DNA of 64,000 bases from Actinostola sp. cb2023. Its lineage: Eukaryota; Cnidaria; Anthozoa; Actiniaria; Actinostolidae. The stretch covers positions 83,501 through 147,500 of the forward strand of contig JAUJYZ010001008.1 of assembly GCA_033675265.1 (NCBI GenBank), read 5' to 3'. Position 1 is the first letter of the stretch, and each line of letters opens with the position of its first letter. A program made the translations under genes and the position numbers. Positions 1 to 14,130 of the stretch are shown here, piece by piece. The notes under the pieces are model-generated. The model saw only the letters and a program-made list of their open reading frames with translations. It had not been told where the DNA came from and searched no databases.

Positions 1-91
1 CGGCTAAGCTCCTTCATGGACGTCAAATGGAGATCTTCAAAGATGAAATCTTGCTGTGCGGGGATTGAATTTCGTCCGCGGCACAGCTCGT

Positions 92-343
92 TCATTTTAG
101 CTCCCATCAACCACTGATATTTGCTACTTAGTGTTTTAGTAAAAGAGTGTTTCCATTAAAATCATTTTATCGTTGAGATGACCTCATAGAAACATCGTGA
201 GGTGTGTAAATAGACCACGACACATGGTAACGACATCAGTTGGGTGATTGCCTCGGGCTAATGGCTGAGCGTAGAAGACTTCGAGTGGAGCTTTAAACTA
301 AACCCAGATGTGCTCATGCTGAGGAAGTTGGTGATCGGGAACT
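92..343. repeat. Left arm of outer inverted repeat (mate 9985-10233)
   Basis: This block of about 250 bp reappears in reverse complement near 9985-10233 with few differences. The run from 'catcaaccactgatatttgc' through the 'gaggaagttggtgatcgggaac' end is recognisable at both places. The two arms enclose about 9.6 kb including the homeobox gene. No coding potential is evident. Confidence 0.85.
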
Positions 344-2610
344 GAAACAAACACAGCCCTATTCTACTATCACCACGAAGCAAACTAGTCACAAGCAACC
401 ACCAAGACCACGTGATTGTATCAATGCAAGATAGAATCATTCATTGCGGTAGCTACAACACATTCAGTCGAACCTCTCTCGACATGTTTAAATACCCTTA
501 ATCACGTCTCAAATATGGCGACAATTAGAGGCCTGAAATATAGATCGACTGAGAACGTCGCATCCGTCAGGGTGGCTGTGGGTGATCCAAGCTGCCGCGC
601 GACTGGGTAACTAAATGGTGAACGAACCATGGAAACATTCCAATTAGCAGATTGACGATGTATTTCGAAGCATTCTGAAATGAGAAACACTAATACCAGG
701 AGAACGCAACGAAAGCGGCAGAATACGTACTGAATAGCTTGCGAGAGAGCGTTTTTAAAGCATCACGTTTACGGCGAACGCCAAACGTCAAAACTGCATG
801 TGATCATGGTTCATTTACTGCAGTTGCTCTCCATCCTTTCGCGTTTAGACGTAAACGAGGTCATTTTCTCAATTCTGGAGATTTTCGAACGTTCAATCGT
901 CTTTCAAAACATTGCATATCTAGTGAGACTGTCTGTCTGTCTGTCACACAGGGGCGAGGTAATGCATTTCGTGAGTTTTGTCAAAGTGATGTTTAAAAGA
1001 ATACAACGAATAACGGAAATATCGCACTAAATACCAACAACGTATTCGTCTCGCGGATTCAATAAAACATTTATAATCAAACACGGTAAAAAATAAAAAT
1101 ATAAAAAAAATTAAAAATTAAAAAAATTAAAAATTAAAATAAAAACACGGTAAATTTCAGACAGACCGCAAAAACCATGCAACCAGTTTTTCTAATGGTA
1201 ATCTCCCAAACCCCGTCACATAGCCACGCCCATCAATTAATCTTGCGTTTTCCAACTCAAAGCAAATTTAAACCAGAGTACAGCCATGCAGTAAACCTCG
1301 GGTATACACACACTATACACAGTCGAGCGGTTTTCTTTCATCTAAGTGATAGACGAGATGTCATAAAAGTTTGTATCAGACAGAGTAATGATACTACATG
1401 GTACCTAGACATTACTAGCTGAATAACTGTCTCAGTAGGGGCTTGAACACTCGCATTCAGTCGGTAACAAGGTTAAGTTCGAACATTGCGTTTGTAATCA
1501 AAAACCCAGCCTAAGTTGTGCCTTGCACTCGCTGGTCTCACGGCGCGCGGGATGGATGAGCAATAATTTGGACCTCGTCTGTTTTACAGTATTTAACCCT
1601 TATTGTGTATTTCTATTATGTTTATCTGCTGGTGTTTTGAGAGTTTTACGATTGACTCGTTTGAGGGAAAGTTCTACTCTTCAATGTGTTTCAAACTATC
1701 CAATAATTTCTAAGTTGTCACTGGCGCAAGCCGTGATTCTGAACTTCCATCCAGGTATCGGTGAAGCGTCGCTACCTGTAGATAGATGCGCGCATGCTCG
1801 TCCACAATGCATACCGGGTATGTCTTCATCCCTGAAGAGAGAGAAAGTGTTATATCAAGTTTACTAAGCTGTCTGAGGCATCTTGTGTTGTCGCGCAAAA
1901 CAACTACTGTTGCAACAGGTTTAAAGCATATTTAAGTGAATCGTACTTAAAACGTTATAACGTAAAAGTGAATCGTATACTTAAAACGTTATAACGGACG
2001 GTGAATGATTGAGATTTACACCACACACAGGGCACGATTGGATGGCAACTCTTTTCTATGAACTGTTTTTTATACGATCATGGAAAAGGATATATAATAA
2101 TTAGCCATCTCGAAATCTGCGCATTTCTTTTATTCGCACTCGATTAAACACTGTTCTATATCAGCTGAATTCAAGACACGCCTCATCAAACGATTATTTT
2201 ATTATTATCATTTGGTTGATCAGCGTATAATGGTTATCTTATGATGTAACTATGAGTGGATTACGGTGTACATGCTAAATCTTTTCAGTTGATTGGATTT
2301 CCTTTGCTATGGTAAACATAAGCTATGCCCGACAAAGCTCAGCAAGCAAGTGTACATGTAGAGAGCGCATGGAAGTTCGGTGTGCGGCAGGAATGTAGAG
2401 AAAGCTGCAATGCCACCATGACTTTATACATCTGCTCAATGCATCAACATCAACAACAGGTTTAAAAAATTCCCAGCTTTTCCTTTTTTAAAGACTCAAT
2501 AATCTTTTAAGTAGTTTATCACGAACATACCAAATGTCTTTGAAGAGAATGTTCCAAGGGCGTTGTTTTTCAGTTGCAGTAACAGCAGAGTCGTACGGAC
2601 GCATAGCATC
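344..2610. other. No gene recognised
   Basis: Only short open frames without a recognisable family are present. The stretch includes an A/T-only block around 1085-1150 and a small direct duplication at 1933-1996. I see no splice-flanked exon or RNA gene that I can defend. Confidence 0.5.
1933..1996. repeat. Two-copy direct duplication
   Basis: The segment 'aagtgaatcgta..cttaaaacgttataacg' occurs twice back to back with a 2-bp difference. It is a local tandem duplication. Confidence 0.8.
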
Positions 2611-2892
2611 GTTGAAGGTGGACCATTTCAGTTGGTGTTTCTAGATCTCCCCTGTATTAGTATTTCAGTCCCAACAGGGGGACTGCAATCGGCTTTGACT
2701 TAGCTGTTAACACGAGGATTTTGTTTCCATTGTGGCACATCGTGTGGCCATTATCATGTTTGGCTATGGTGTATTAATGCCTTGTGTTTAAGACATACTC
2801 GAACAAGTCTTGTCGCTGCAAATATGACGAGTATTTTAATGACAATAGCAACAGTGCACCAAATAAACACTGTTTGTTACACCATCATCTCC
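2611..2892. repeat. Left arm of inner inverted repeat (mate 8192-8460)
   Basis: About 280 bp that recur in reverse complement at 8192-8460 with small indels. Shared landmarks include 'ggtggaccatttcagttgg' at one end and 'gttacaccatcatctc' at the other. It is nested inside the outer inverted repeat and also encloses the homeobox gene. Confidence 0.85.
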
Positions 2893-3661
2893 GAATCAAA
2901 ACCCAATGAAGCAGTTTAAAATGGCATTACTTTAGAATTACTCGTGGCTGCGTTTGGTACAGTGAATTAGATCATCGATGGTGGGTACAGAGTGCCATAC
3001 ACGTCCTGATACATGCCTGTACATGACGTAAAGAATCTCGGAATGCCTGCACGCGTATCGAACTGAACACACTTATAGTTACTGTACACTACATTATTAG
3101 TCTAGAGTCACAAGATGTTTTGCACGAATCCGCTAAAACACGCAGTGTGCAGTTGGATTGGTCATATTTTAAACTAGTTTCATCAGCCAGTAGTTATAAC
3201 ATGATTGACTTAGCTTTCGTCTTCAAGGTCAGACTGGTTTACGAAATCACGTCGGTTATAACAAAAACAAACTAAACACACAATACCGCGCGCAACGCAA
3301 ACGATGATTAAGTAAACTGATTCATTCCTCGAGTATGATTCATTCACACTGATACACCATTGCGACAAGCCACGACCGCAAAGGACGTCGGTATTTTTAA
3401 CTGGTAGTTAATTTATTCATCTATCGGCATAATTACTTTGTGTCCAACCCCACCAGCGCTATGTCTAGTAAGACTACGAATGTATATTTGCGTTTATTAT
3501 TCCACTTGAATGTGCGTCATTTTACCATATTAGGGCCAGAGAAGACGCAAAATATGCCAGCGTATTACACAGTAGCTCGCGCGCGCACGAAAAACATAGC
3601 AAAAATGGCTCAAAAACTTCAGGAAACAAAGAAACAAAATCAATTGTGGAATAATAAACTC
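2893..3661. other. No gene recognised
   Basis: Unique-looking sequence between the inner repeat arm and a small fold-back element. The short open frames show no family resemblance. Confidence 0.5.
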
Positions 3662-3803
3662 CTTATTTGATGGTTTGACAGATAATACGCGCGGACATTT
3701 TACTCATTGCTCGTATTTTTCCTCGCCCTACGGGCTCAGAAAAATACTACGCAACTCGATCGTAAAATATCCGCGCGTCTTATCTGTCAAACCATCAAAT
3801 AAG
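3662..3803. mobile_element. Fold-back MITE, 142 bp
   Basis: The ends are inverted: 'cttatttgatggtttgacag' at the left is matched by its reverse complement at the right, and pairing continues through an ACGCGCGGA block. The apex reads 'tcgccctacgggctc'. The whole element can form one long hairpin and has no coding capacity. Confidence 0.85.
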
Positions 3804-4245
3804 CTGTATGTATTTGCGTCCTCTGCCGCCTTGGCTTGTTGCTTGACAACGACAACATATTTTTAGATTGGTGTATAAACTACGTTAATTTTACTCTTCT
3901 TTTCCGCTTGGCGAATTCCTTAGTCAGTAATGATATTCCATATCAGTTTAGTTAAGTCACTCGCTACTTTGGATACTGCGGATTTCCATGACTCGTAGTA
4001 ACTTCCCACATCAAAGCATCATTCTAGTGTCCATTTTCCACTCCGAAAATGCGCAGTTGAAAAAAACATCGCGCCCTCAGACTTTACTGTGTCAATAGGC
4101 AACAAAGAGAGAAGCTTTTCTACGTTAATATATTCATTTATTGGATGAATTTATTTACAAATGTTTTTATTTACAAGTTGTACAAGTTCATCATTATAAG
4201 TGCTGGAATCATACATGGGCTCCTGACATTATGCATGACGTGTGT
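3804..4245. other. No gene recognised
   Basis: Region just 3' of the homeobox gene (minus-strand sense). It may hold the 3' UTR. I cannot assign a polyadenylation site with confidence. Confidence 0.4.
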
Positions 4246-5884
<1,639 letters not shown>

Positions 5885-8191
5885 GTCTATGATTTGAAAG
5901 AAAAACGGTTAGTGAAAGATTCAGAAGAAAGTAGTTGTATATGACTTGCCTATGACAAAAGCCTTGAAGCGGTTGCCTTGCGGTGATAACACCGATATAT
6001 ATATACGTGGGTCCTGAGTGCTAAAAATATGTATTCTTAAAACAAATTACTGAAAACACAAAAAAGCCACTTTCGAATTCTTTCTTAACTCAAGCAAGAC
6101 AGGAAGAGTAAAGGAATGGAACTGAGGGCGGGAGAAGAAAGAAAGAAAGAAAACAACAATGACTAAGCATAACACAAAGAAATTAAAGAGAGAAAGAAAG
6201 AGAAAAAAAGAGAGAGAAAGTTAAGACAAATCGATCATTCAGTTGCTTTATGTCCAGCATCTGATCAAAAACAGTTTTTTTCTCTAAGTATATTTTCAAG
6301 TTTCGACTAAGTCGTCTTCTTGCACATTTGTGGTTTAAATAACGCTATATCGATCACACCACACTATACTTTAACGGAAACATTTCTGTTAGCACTGTTA
6401 AGAAGAGTTATTGGTCGTCTTACTTTAGTTCAGTAAAACCATTATACAAGTTTGCTAAGACGAGTAACTCAACATCGATGAAGGTTTTGTCCAGACAAAA
6501 ATGAGGCAGTATAGACCTCACTTCTATATACCATGTCATAGTTTCAGGTCATTCTGTAATCACCATGACTAAAGTCGATTGAAACTAAATTAGCTTAAAC
6601 TACTGACGGCAGATAGAATTGATTTTCCATCCATCACATGTTAACAACCCACGCATTAATGCTATTATAAAAGGATTTCAACTCTACTAAGCATGCAATA
6701 GTCAGAATTGATAGATCGGCCACAGACGCATGCATTTGTCCGGCAAGTCCAGTACTTATTCCTCTCTCTTCGACAAGGATTTTATGCTTCTGTATTCTTC
6801 TGAATTCTTGCGATTTGTACGTTAGAGCGCACAAGATTCTGGTCTATGAAAAAATGTTGAGTGAATGCGATCTTTGTGAACTGGGAGAAACTGCGCCTTG
6901 CATAATGATTCCATGGCTATATATATCACCTTATCTATAGCACCATACACGAACTATACTGATGTAGTTATCTGTTCCCATAACAGGCGAAAGTCTGAAA
7001 TAGATATGAACTTCAGTAGTTTCGTTGTAGTTTGATTAGTATCATTAGCCCTTTATCTTTAAAGCTAATAGCAGTTCTTGACTCTTAGAACCTGTTGATT
7101 AGTCCGATAGATTAATCGTAGTTCATCAGTTTGTCTCTCAATCGCCTTCAAATCGAAACAGAATAGAATCTGATGTCGCACGCACACCAACTCACTTTGG
7201 GAAGGAAAATCCAGTTGATGTCGCACGAACTTGAATCACGACAGACTGACAAAATGTACTTTAAGACTCTTCAAGTATTTTGAAAACAATTTATGTTTCT
7301 TTAGTTTAATCGTTAGTATTTTAAGTGGATCTTTACAACTACTTTGGGGGATAATTCTAAGTTAAATACTGGATGATGATAAATGTTGTTTAGGGCTATT
7401 CAGTGTTGACGGTCCAACAGTGATTTCCAAAGCCATCATTTCACAATCAGTACGGTATTCCCGCGCGATCTATCTTGATGATCGAGTCGCAACGAAATCG
7501 TTAAAAAGAAATCGCACAACAAGACAACTGATTCCTACTGAAAGGATCACAAGTATAGTTTCATTACTCATAGACTACTAACCTTTCAAGTGGACCAAGG
7601 TCTTATGATGCGCACGACTCTACCGATAACTGCTTGAGCGCGTTAAAGAGAATCAGCTTTAATGTGTACGTTTTAGAGGGACTACATTTGCAGACCACAT
7701 GCCGGCAGGCCCACGTCTTAAGCGACTGGACAACTATCACCTACCGGAAACGGAAACATAGATGGAAAAATATTCTAGTGATTAACGAGACAACCTGCAC
7801 ACGGAGTTAAACAAGCTTTATTGCCGCACCACAAGGCTTCATGGACAAGGGACCAATGGAGGCACGGTCGAGTTAAGAAGTCTCCCTCAACAAAGTGTGA
7901 ATAGAGAGAGAGAGAGAAAAAGAGATGAAAGTATCATGCGATTTTACAGTCCTAGGGGCAAAAGACCCCCATTTGGCTTTTCCATGTGTTTGAAAGCAAA
8001 CGTATAGTAGCACGCAGATGTCTCGGGCAAAAGACATCACAAAACGGTGATCCCGCAGTCAGGGGGTTTGGGGGAACTGGGGTAGCCTTACTTCAATCTT
8101 TTCATAAAGCCTTGAATATTGACCATGAATCTCGTTAATGCTGTTTTAATAGCTGCTAATGTTGATTATGCTTGGTGTTGGTTTTGGTAAC
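5885..8191. other. Homeobox 5' flank, no further gene recognised
   Basis: The region lies upstream of the homeobox ATG. It contains a purine-rich GAAA tract near 6135-6220 and otherwise AT-rich unique sequence. A promoter must lie here, but I see no TATA box at a convincing distance. Open frames are short. Confidence 0.4.
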
Positions 8192-8460
8192 GAGATGATG
8201 GTGTAACAAACAGTGTTTATTTGGTGCACTGTTGTTATTGTCATTAAAATACTCGTCATATTTGCAGCGACAAGACTTGTTCGAGTATGTCTTAAACACA
8301 AGGCATTAATACACCACAGCCAAACATGATAATGGCCACACGATGTGCCACAATGGAAACAAAATCCTCGTGTTAACAGCTAAGTCAAAGCCGATTGCAG
8401 TCCCCTGTTGGGAAATACTTGCACAGGGGAGAAAAACCAACTGAAATGGTTCACCTTGAA
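8192..8460. repeat. Right arm of inner inverted repeat
   Basis: Reverse complement of 2611-2892, readable from 'gatggtgtaacaaacagtg' through 'ccaactgaaatggttcacc'. Differences are scattered substitutions and a few short indels, so the duplication is not very recent. Confidence 0.85.
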
Positions 8461-9492
8461 AGAAGTTTCTGGGTCCTGTTTAATTCTGCTGTAGAAACAC
8501 ACCAATCATTCTGCGCGCATTGTACGTACAAAGAGAAAAGTCCGACTCCTAAAAGTGTGTTGAACTATTGATACAATCTTTGTGAAGATTACCACGAATT
8601 ACTGATGTCGAAAACTTAAGAAAAACCATTTGTTTGATTTCTCATAAAACTTTTAACGACAAAGGCAGATGTTGCATGCATTGCATGGTCATATGGCTAA
8701 CGATTCGACTGTTGTTTGGCATCGGTGGCTCAAACCGCTGCAACAAATTGACTGCTAGTTTATTAAACTCACTTCTGAGTTTACAATGGGTTTTTGAAGG
8801 CAAACTAAGCAGATTTGTGTTTTTCTTGGTGGCCAAACTTCGCGTGCTGTCAGCTGGGGGTCGTACGCGCGGTATCAGTTGCATTAGAATCACATTTGCT
8901 AGATTCTCTTATCGGTGCGCCTTAAAGAGCGGTTCCGTGGGAAGGTCAGCTAGTAAATATTCTTTAATACACGCGCAGTTACAAACAGATAACCATCGCA
9001 TAAAGCCAACCTCTAAGTCTTTAACAAACGATACAACGCATCCAGAACTTCTGTTCCGTCGTTAAGCATCGATTTAGATCGCTGTTACAGGCTGTGCAAG
9101 CCATACTCATCAACAAACACGACGCGTAGTTCATTGTGGATCCATGCCATTCCTATCTCATTCTCAACTGAATCTCGTTTCTGTATCTAGCGACATTTTA
9201 ATGATCTTTGTTGAACTGAGCGTCGTTTTCAATCGCGCATACATGTACACCGTTTTTGTCATCCAGAAAATAAGATGCGTAGTTATGTGTTTAATTCTTG
9301 AAAACGTAGTGTAGTGAAAACAGAGAAGAATCTTTATTTGGCAGCTTTTGCAAACACGATTCATCCATGATTTTACTAAATCGTCCGGAGAGGGGTGGGG
9401 AATGAATGCAATTTCAATGTCAACCACTATTCATTTGAAGCTTTCTTCGTCTCTACGCATAATCGTCCTTCGAATCAACCTCATTGCGATAA
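8461..9492. other. No gene recognised; one 143-codon open frame of doubtful reality
   Basis: The plus strand has an open frame at 8634-9065 that opens with a non-ATG codon. Its translation shows no domain, signal sequence or compositional bias that I recognise, and no splice signals frame it. I treat it as chance. Confidence 0.4.
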
Positions 9493-9668
9493 AATGCGCG
9501 TAGAAGACTTGATCAATGCGCGTAGAAGACTTGATCAATGCGCGTAGAAGACTTGATCAATGCGCGTAGAAGACTTGATCAATGCGCGTAGAAGACTTGA
9601 TCAATGGGCGTAGAAGACTTGATCAATGGGCGTAGAAGACTTGATCAATGGGCGTAGAAGACTTGATC
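9493..9668. repeat. 22-bp tandem repeat, 8 copies
   Basis: The unit 'gcgtagaagacttgatcaat' plus two bases repeats eight times. The first five copies read ATGCGCG and the last three ATGGGCG. The core 'gcgtagaagactt' also occurs in the outer inverted repeat arms, so the array may have grown from that sequence. Confidence 0.95.
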
Positions 9669-9984
9669 AAAAGTGTATGATCAAACGATTACAGCAAAGA
9701 ACGCCGACCCGACCTCATGGCTTCGCTATGGATAGCAACATTATGGGCTGTCTGGAGATATTGGATACCATTCAAGTGTTTGTCCTCTAATGATAGCCAT
9801 AAGTTGCAACATTTAGGAGTCTTTAAGATGTCGATTGAATTTTGATTTAACATATATGCAAGTGACAGACCTTTTCAGCCAATCAAAGTCGAGAAATTTA
9901 AGTGCGATGATCAAGTGAGTTTAAAACTGCAGTGTGTAATTAAGAGGCTCTAGAGAATGAAAAATAGAAACAATGTTTACATGA

Positions 9985-10233
9985 GTTCCCGATCGCCAAC
10001 TTCCTCAGCATGAGCGCATCTGGGTTTAGTTTAAAGCTCCACTCGAAGTCTTCTACGCTCAGCCATTAGCCCGAGGCAATCACCCAACTGATGTCGTTAC
10101 CATGTGTCGTGGTCTATTTACACACCTCACGATGTTTCTATGAGGTCATCTCAACGATAAAATGATTTTAATAGAAACAATCTTTTACTAAAACACTAAG
10201 TAGCAAATATCAGTGGTTGATGCGAGCTAAAAT
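9985..10233. repeat. Right arm of outer inverted repeat
   Basis: Reverse complement of 92-343, readable from 'gttcccgatcgccaacttcc' to 'gatgcgagctaaaatgga'. Together with its mate it brackets the homeobox locus. Confidence 0.85.
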
Positions 10234-10540
10234 GGACGTCTAATCACTAAGTTGTGCCGTCAGCCTCTTCTTCAATTCTTTCGCAGCAAGATGTCTTCGT
10301 TGAAGTTCGATTTTGAAAGTCAAGAAAATATGCCGACTGAATGGTACCAATTAGAGGCCCATTGAACGGCATGTTTCTGATAGCAAACACAGCGTTTTGT
10401 AGAATCAAGCGCAGCATGATTAATAAGGCCTAATAAGCCGCAAGGACCCGACACCTCAACATGCTAGTCAAATTGAGTTTGGTCGGTAGGTAATGTTTCC
10501 TAAGTGGGAAGAGACCATATTGGATATATATATATAATGT

Positions 10541-10841
10541 ATATTTAGCCAGATACAGCGATTTGCAAAAATTCTGTAAAATCTAATATATCGATATATC
10601 GATCTGATAGTAATTTGCATAATCCTAATTCTTTGATTTTAGCTATTATTAAACCTGCATCTAAACCCAAGTAACCTTTGTAGTGTGTATGTGAAAAAAT
10701 AATTGAAAAAAAAAAAAACTTTAGAGGGCTTATTCAGCCATTTTATGATGAAAATTACCCACAATGCACCCGATATATTGATATATTGATAGATATTGAT
10801 TTTTACATAATTTTTGCAAATCGCTGTAGTCTGGCTATAAT
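10541..10841. mobile_element. Fold-back MITE, about 300 bp
   Basis: The left end 'agccagatacagcgatttgc' is matched in reverse complement by 'gcaaatcgctgtagtctggct' at the right, and pairing extends into AT-rich arms that include ATATCGATAT runs. The interior contains a poly-A tract. No coding capacity. Confidence 0.75.
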
Positions 10842-10952
10842 TTATAGAAAAAAACGAACTAAAAGTTCTTGGCTGAGATGCGTGACACTTACTTTTTAGA
10901 TAAAACAATGGTAACAAAATTATTTAAAGTGTCAATTGTATTTTTACAGTGT

Positions 10953-11293
10953 GATCCCCGGGGGGGGCACTCCCGGAAATTTAGGATAGCGGTGTGCCCC
11001 AGGATGTCGAAACCCTGACCCTATTCATACCCTTTCCAAGGATTTGTCACTGAAAAATAGGGTGTTTCTTGGTGTTGCAGTCTGCATTGTATTCTTGGTT
11101 AGGTTTCTTTGTATGCAGGGTATGTTTTGGTTCAAGTTCATTCTTCTCGTCCTTTGTATATTCATTGTCTAACATTCTCTGGTGTTCTGCAACACCAAGA
11201 AACCTCCGAAATATAGACCTAATTTAAGGAAAAGTTAATACTATTTGAGGGCACATACCTATATAGCATATATATGGGAGTTCCAACCCCCAT
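10953..11293. mobile_element. MITE of the GGGGGGGCACTCCC type
   Basis: The left end reads 'ccccgggggggcactccc' and the right end, in reverse complement, reads 'gggggttggaactccc'. Both arms continue into matching ATA-rich sequence ending near 'tgtgccc'. Inside lies a small inverted pair ('tttcttggtgttgcag' at 11065 against its complement near 11190). I associate this style of element with cnidarian genomes, from memory only. Confidence 0.7.
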
Positions 11294-11606
11294 AAACACT
11301 GATTTGCTGGATGGCTACCCTCCAACTTGTATTAATTGTCGTTATCACTTTTAAAAATATGAAACGTTTTCTATTCGGCTGAGCGAGCGAAAGAGAATAG
11401 AACTCCTTTTTGCTCCTCGCTTGCCACAGGAAGCTCATTCCCTAATTCTCTGGTAAATTATTTCTTCAGGATGTCACCTTTATGCAGTCACTCATACCAT
11501 GCAGTGGGAGTCACCCTCTGTTTATGGGCGTGGCATGTGGTCGAAAGATTATGCTAATGAAATGGAAACATCCAGTGGTGTGGAGCACGTGGGCATCTAG
11601 CACCAG

Positions 11607-11981
11607 CAGCACACGTGACATGACTGACGGATTCGTAGTCGTCAAGGTAACGTGATGACATCGGTAACCAATGAGATTCTCCAACTCAGTATTTCCATGA
11701 CAACGGTTACCAAGACGATGTCACAATTCTAAGGGGTTTTCTATGATCTGTTTTAGGAAGTCACGGTTGGAGATGCTCCATTGTTAATGACGGTCTTCCT
11801 CACCCAGTCTAAAGATGCGTTAGTGTGTGTCGGCTTTAAGCATCATTTTGATGTTATTCACCACACGGGGGAGACGAAGAGATTACATTCGGTGGATACA
11901 CTGAAGGCATACATGTATTACCAGGGACAGAAAGATGAAAAGAAATACCCCGGGGTACAAGAAAATACAATGCACTTATAA
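11607..11981 (+). CDS. Partial CNH-domain-like coding fragment (VPS39/TGFBRAP1-like)
   Basis: Two short coding pieces join in phase 0. The first ends VVVK|GTAACG at 11646. The second starts after 'gttttag' at 11757 and runs to a TAA at 11979-11981. The joined reading (KEVTVGDAPLLM, then ALVCVGFK) resembles the stretch of citron-homology domains of VPS39/TGFBRAP1-type vesicle-tethering proteins, where a KE-x-PxxM motif precedes a CVGF(K/R) strand. Only about 85 residues are visible against several hundred in a normal CNH protein. No upstream or downstream exons are apparent. It is either a gene relic or a small part of a gene whose other exons I cannot see. The family assignment is by eye. Confidence 0.35.
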
Positions 11982-12239
11982 TTACTCTATATTGTGATTG
12001 CACTTTCCCTTGAGATAGGTGACGTCTATTATGGGGAATAATAACTGAAGTGAGCCGCTGATCATTTCAGCGGTAATCTATGTATTTTTACAATTAAAAC
12101 TCAAGTTTCTTCTCCATAAAAATAAAAACAAGTGAAAATTATTTCAGAAAATGAATGTACACAACATTCTCTTTGTTTTTATTGAAATATAAATTTAGGC
12201 TACAGTTCTCCTTTAATGGTTCACATTCCTTCGTGCAAA

Positions 12240-12430
12240 AAAATATCCCGTGCCAGGCGTGCCTGGTATTTTTCCCGCCTACTTCTTCTCGACCAATCAG
12301 ACGGCGCTATCAAAACGCCCACTGAATTTCTTCCATTCTGATTGGTCGAAAAACATTTGGTTGACATTTACATCCCGTGTGGAGCAGCTTCGAGCAGCTT
12401 TGCGTTCAAACTTCAACAAGACTTGAACCG
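12240..12430 (+). promoter_or_regulatory. Possible promoter with two facing CCAAT boxes and a 5' exon donor
   Basis: 'cgaccaatcag' near 12289 and 'ctgattggtcg' near 12341 are inverted CCAAT boxes about 50 bp apart. Ninety bases further on, 'cttgaaccg|gtaagttg' (12430/12431) is a good splice donor without an open frame before it, as expected of a non-coding first exon. The inverted CCAAT pair could equally belong to a MITE. Confidence 0.3.
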
Positions 12431-13680
12431 GTAAGTTGTGTTTAATGTTGTTATACTGAATGCTTTTCCTTCGGTCTGCATTTTAGCTTCTAAAAGGCAA
12501 GGTAAACCTAGCAACTATAGCTCTTAGCTACAATTTCTACGCTCAGAGTTCTAATATTTCAGCTACAAAAACTAATTTAAAAGTCCAACAGTAGTTTTAA
12601 AGCTTACATATGGTTTGTATATGGCTACAAGACTTGACTTTGTCTAGTGGTCACTAGTTACTCGAGTCTAAGTTCTGTGCTAAGTATTTGAGAGTTTCTG
12701 TTCAATTGTTTGACGTCGATTTTTCTCGCAAAGTCCACATTGTTGAACACGGAGCGCTGGGCGTTATTTAGGACAAACTTCATTGTGGAAACATGTTATC
12801 GGTTTTTGAATGCTGTTCAACATGGTTGCTGTTCGTGTCACCGTAAAGCAACGTTGCGACTAAAACGAGTAACGAGTAACAGAGTAACATCCAAATTTCG
12901 CCACATAGATATTTTCAATAGCGAGTAATCGACTGCTTATGATCTTTTGCGAAACGAGCTCTACTGTACAATAAGTGTGATAATTGTAATTCGCTCTCGG
13001 GAGCTCGCTACACTCTGTCCCAAAACTCGCTAAAAACCGTTCTAATCGCTAAACAAACGACACACAGGGCTCAAGTAGATATTAATCTTTGTTTTGAAAG
13101 CAGTTTTAGGATTAGTTTTATAGATTTGCCAAGTCAGAGTTTAAGAATGACCGTGATTCCTGGAACCGAATCGGGATAAAATCCAACCGGAAGTTGAGTT
13201 TCGCCATACATTTACTGTAAATCTGCTAGAATCTTAGGTGAAAATATCAGTCGTTTGCGTGCCTCTAAGAAAGATTTACTCAACTAATGGTGAGTGTTTA
13301 AGACATAATACGCCTTTGTGAGCCAATATTTGAGTGTCAGGACAAAAAGAACACGATTATAGAATTAACGAAAATGTTTCCGAAACATTTGTGCGTACGT
13401 TTGCTCGCACGCGCAACATTTGTTTCACAAACCTTTTTTGTTTGCGAAAGAAATGTAGTAATGCAAAAGAAAACAAATTGGGTACTTCTGAAACTAAGCG
13501 AATCTTTGCAAGGATCTTCGAGAACAAAAGCAAGTTAAAAAGTAAAAGAACTGCTTACAGCGTTGCTCAATGTTTCCATCTGTTGATAAAATGGGAATAC
13601 AGTTTATCAGAGCATGAGTTTCCTTTGTAGAAATATTGGGAGGCCTGTGGAATATATATGTTACCGCGTGGTCCTTAAGT
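12431..13680. other. No gene recognised
   Basis: Open frames up to 98 codons show no family resemblance and random-looking composition. The stretch precedes the first copy of the CCAAT/E2F module. Confidence 0.5.
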
Positions 13681-13745
13681 CCTAGCTTTATTCGACCAAT
13701 GAAATAGCCGTATTTTCGCGCCAAAATGTAAACGCGTCATTCATA
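13681..13745 (+). promoter_or_regulatory. First CCAAT/E2F promoter module (isolated copy)
   Basis: CCAAT lies at 13696-13700 and an E2F-consensus site TTTTCGCGCCAAA at 13713-13725, 12 bp apart. The block matches the two modules at 14160-14360 nearly base for base but lacks their TATAAA. A fold-back MITE separates it from them. Confidence 0.65.
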
Positions 13746-13751
13746 CATACA

Positions 13752-14023
13752 TACACCTAATTGCAGAAAGGTTGTCCACCTCGGAAAAGCACATTTACAC
13801 ATTTGCACATTCGCAACATCACGTGTATATTTGTTTTGCGCAAGTGGAACCCAGAGTCAATAGATTCAGTAGAAGTATACTGCCATAAGAATGCCGCGGC
13901 CTTATACAGAAGATTTCAGGTGGATAGTTGTATTTCAGCGCTTGTAAAAGTGCAAATGTGTAAATGTGCAAATGTGTAAATGTGCTTTTCCGTGGTGGAC
14001 AACCTTTCTGTAATTAGGTGTAC
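13752..14023. mobile_element. Fold-back MITE of the CACCTA..GTTGTC family
   Basis: 'tacacctaattgcagaaagg' at the left is mirrored by 'cctttctgtaattaggtgta' at the right. Arms of about 65 bp with CACATTTACACATTTGC motifs follow. The termini fit the family with ends near CACCTATTTCA..ACGTTGTC. The insertion splits the first promoter module from the other two. Confidence 0.85.
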
Positions 14024-14130
14024 ATGAATAAATATAATAATAATAATGAGGATCGTTGGAACAGTTTTTGATAGTTATTCACGTTTTATAGAAAGAATCT
14101 TGGCATTTTCAGCGTTTATAATTAGTTCCT

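Noticed and set aside
8634..9065. 143-codon plus-strand frame
   Set aside because: Starts without ATG and shows no domain, hydrophobic segment pattern or splice context. The length is within chance for this amount of sequence.
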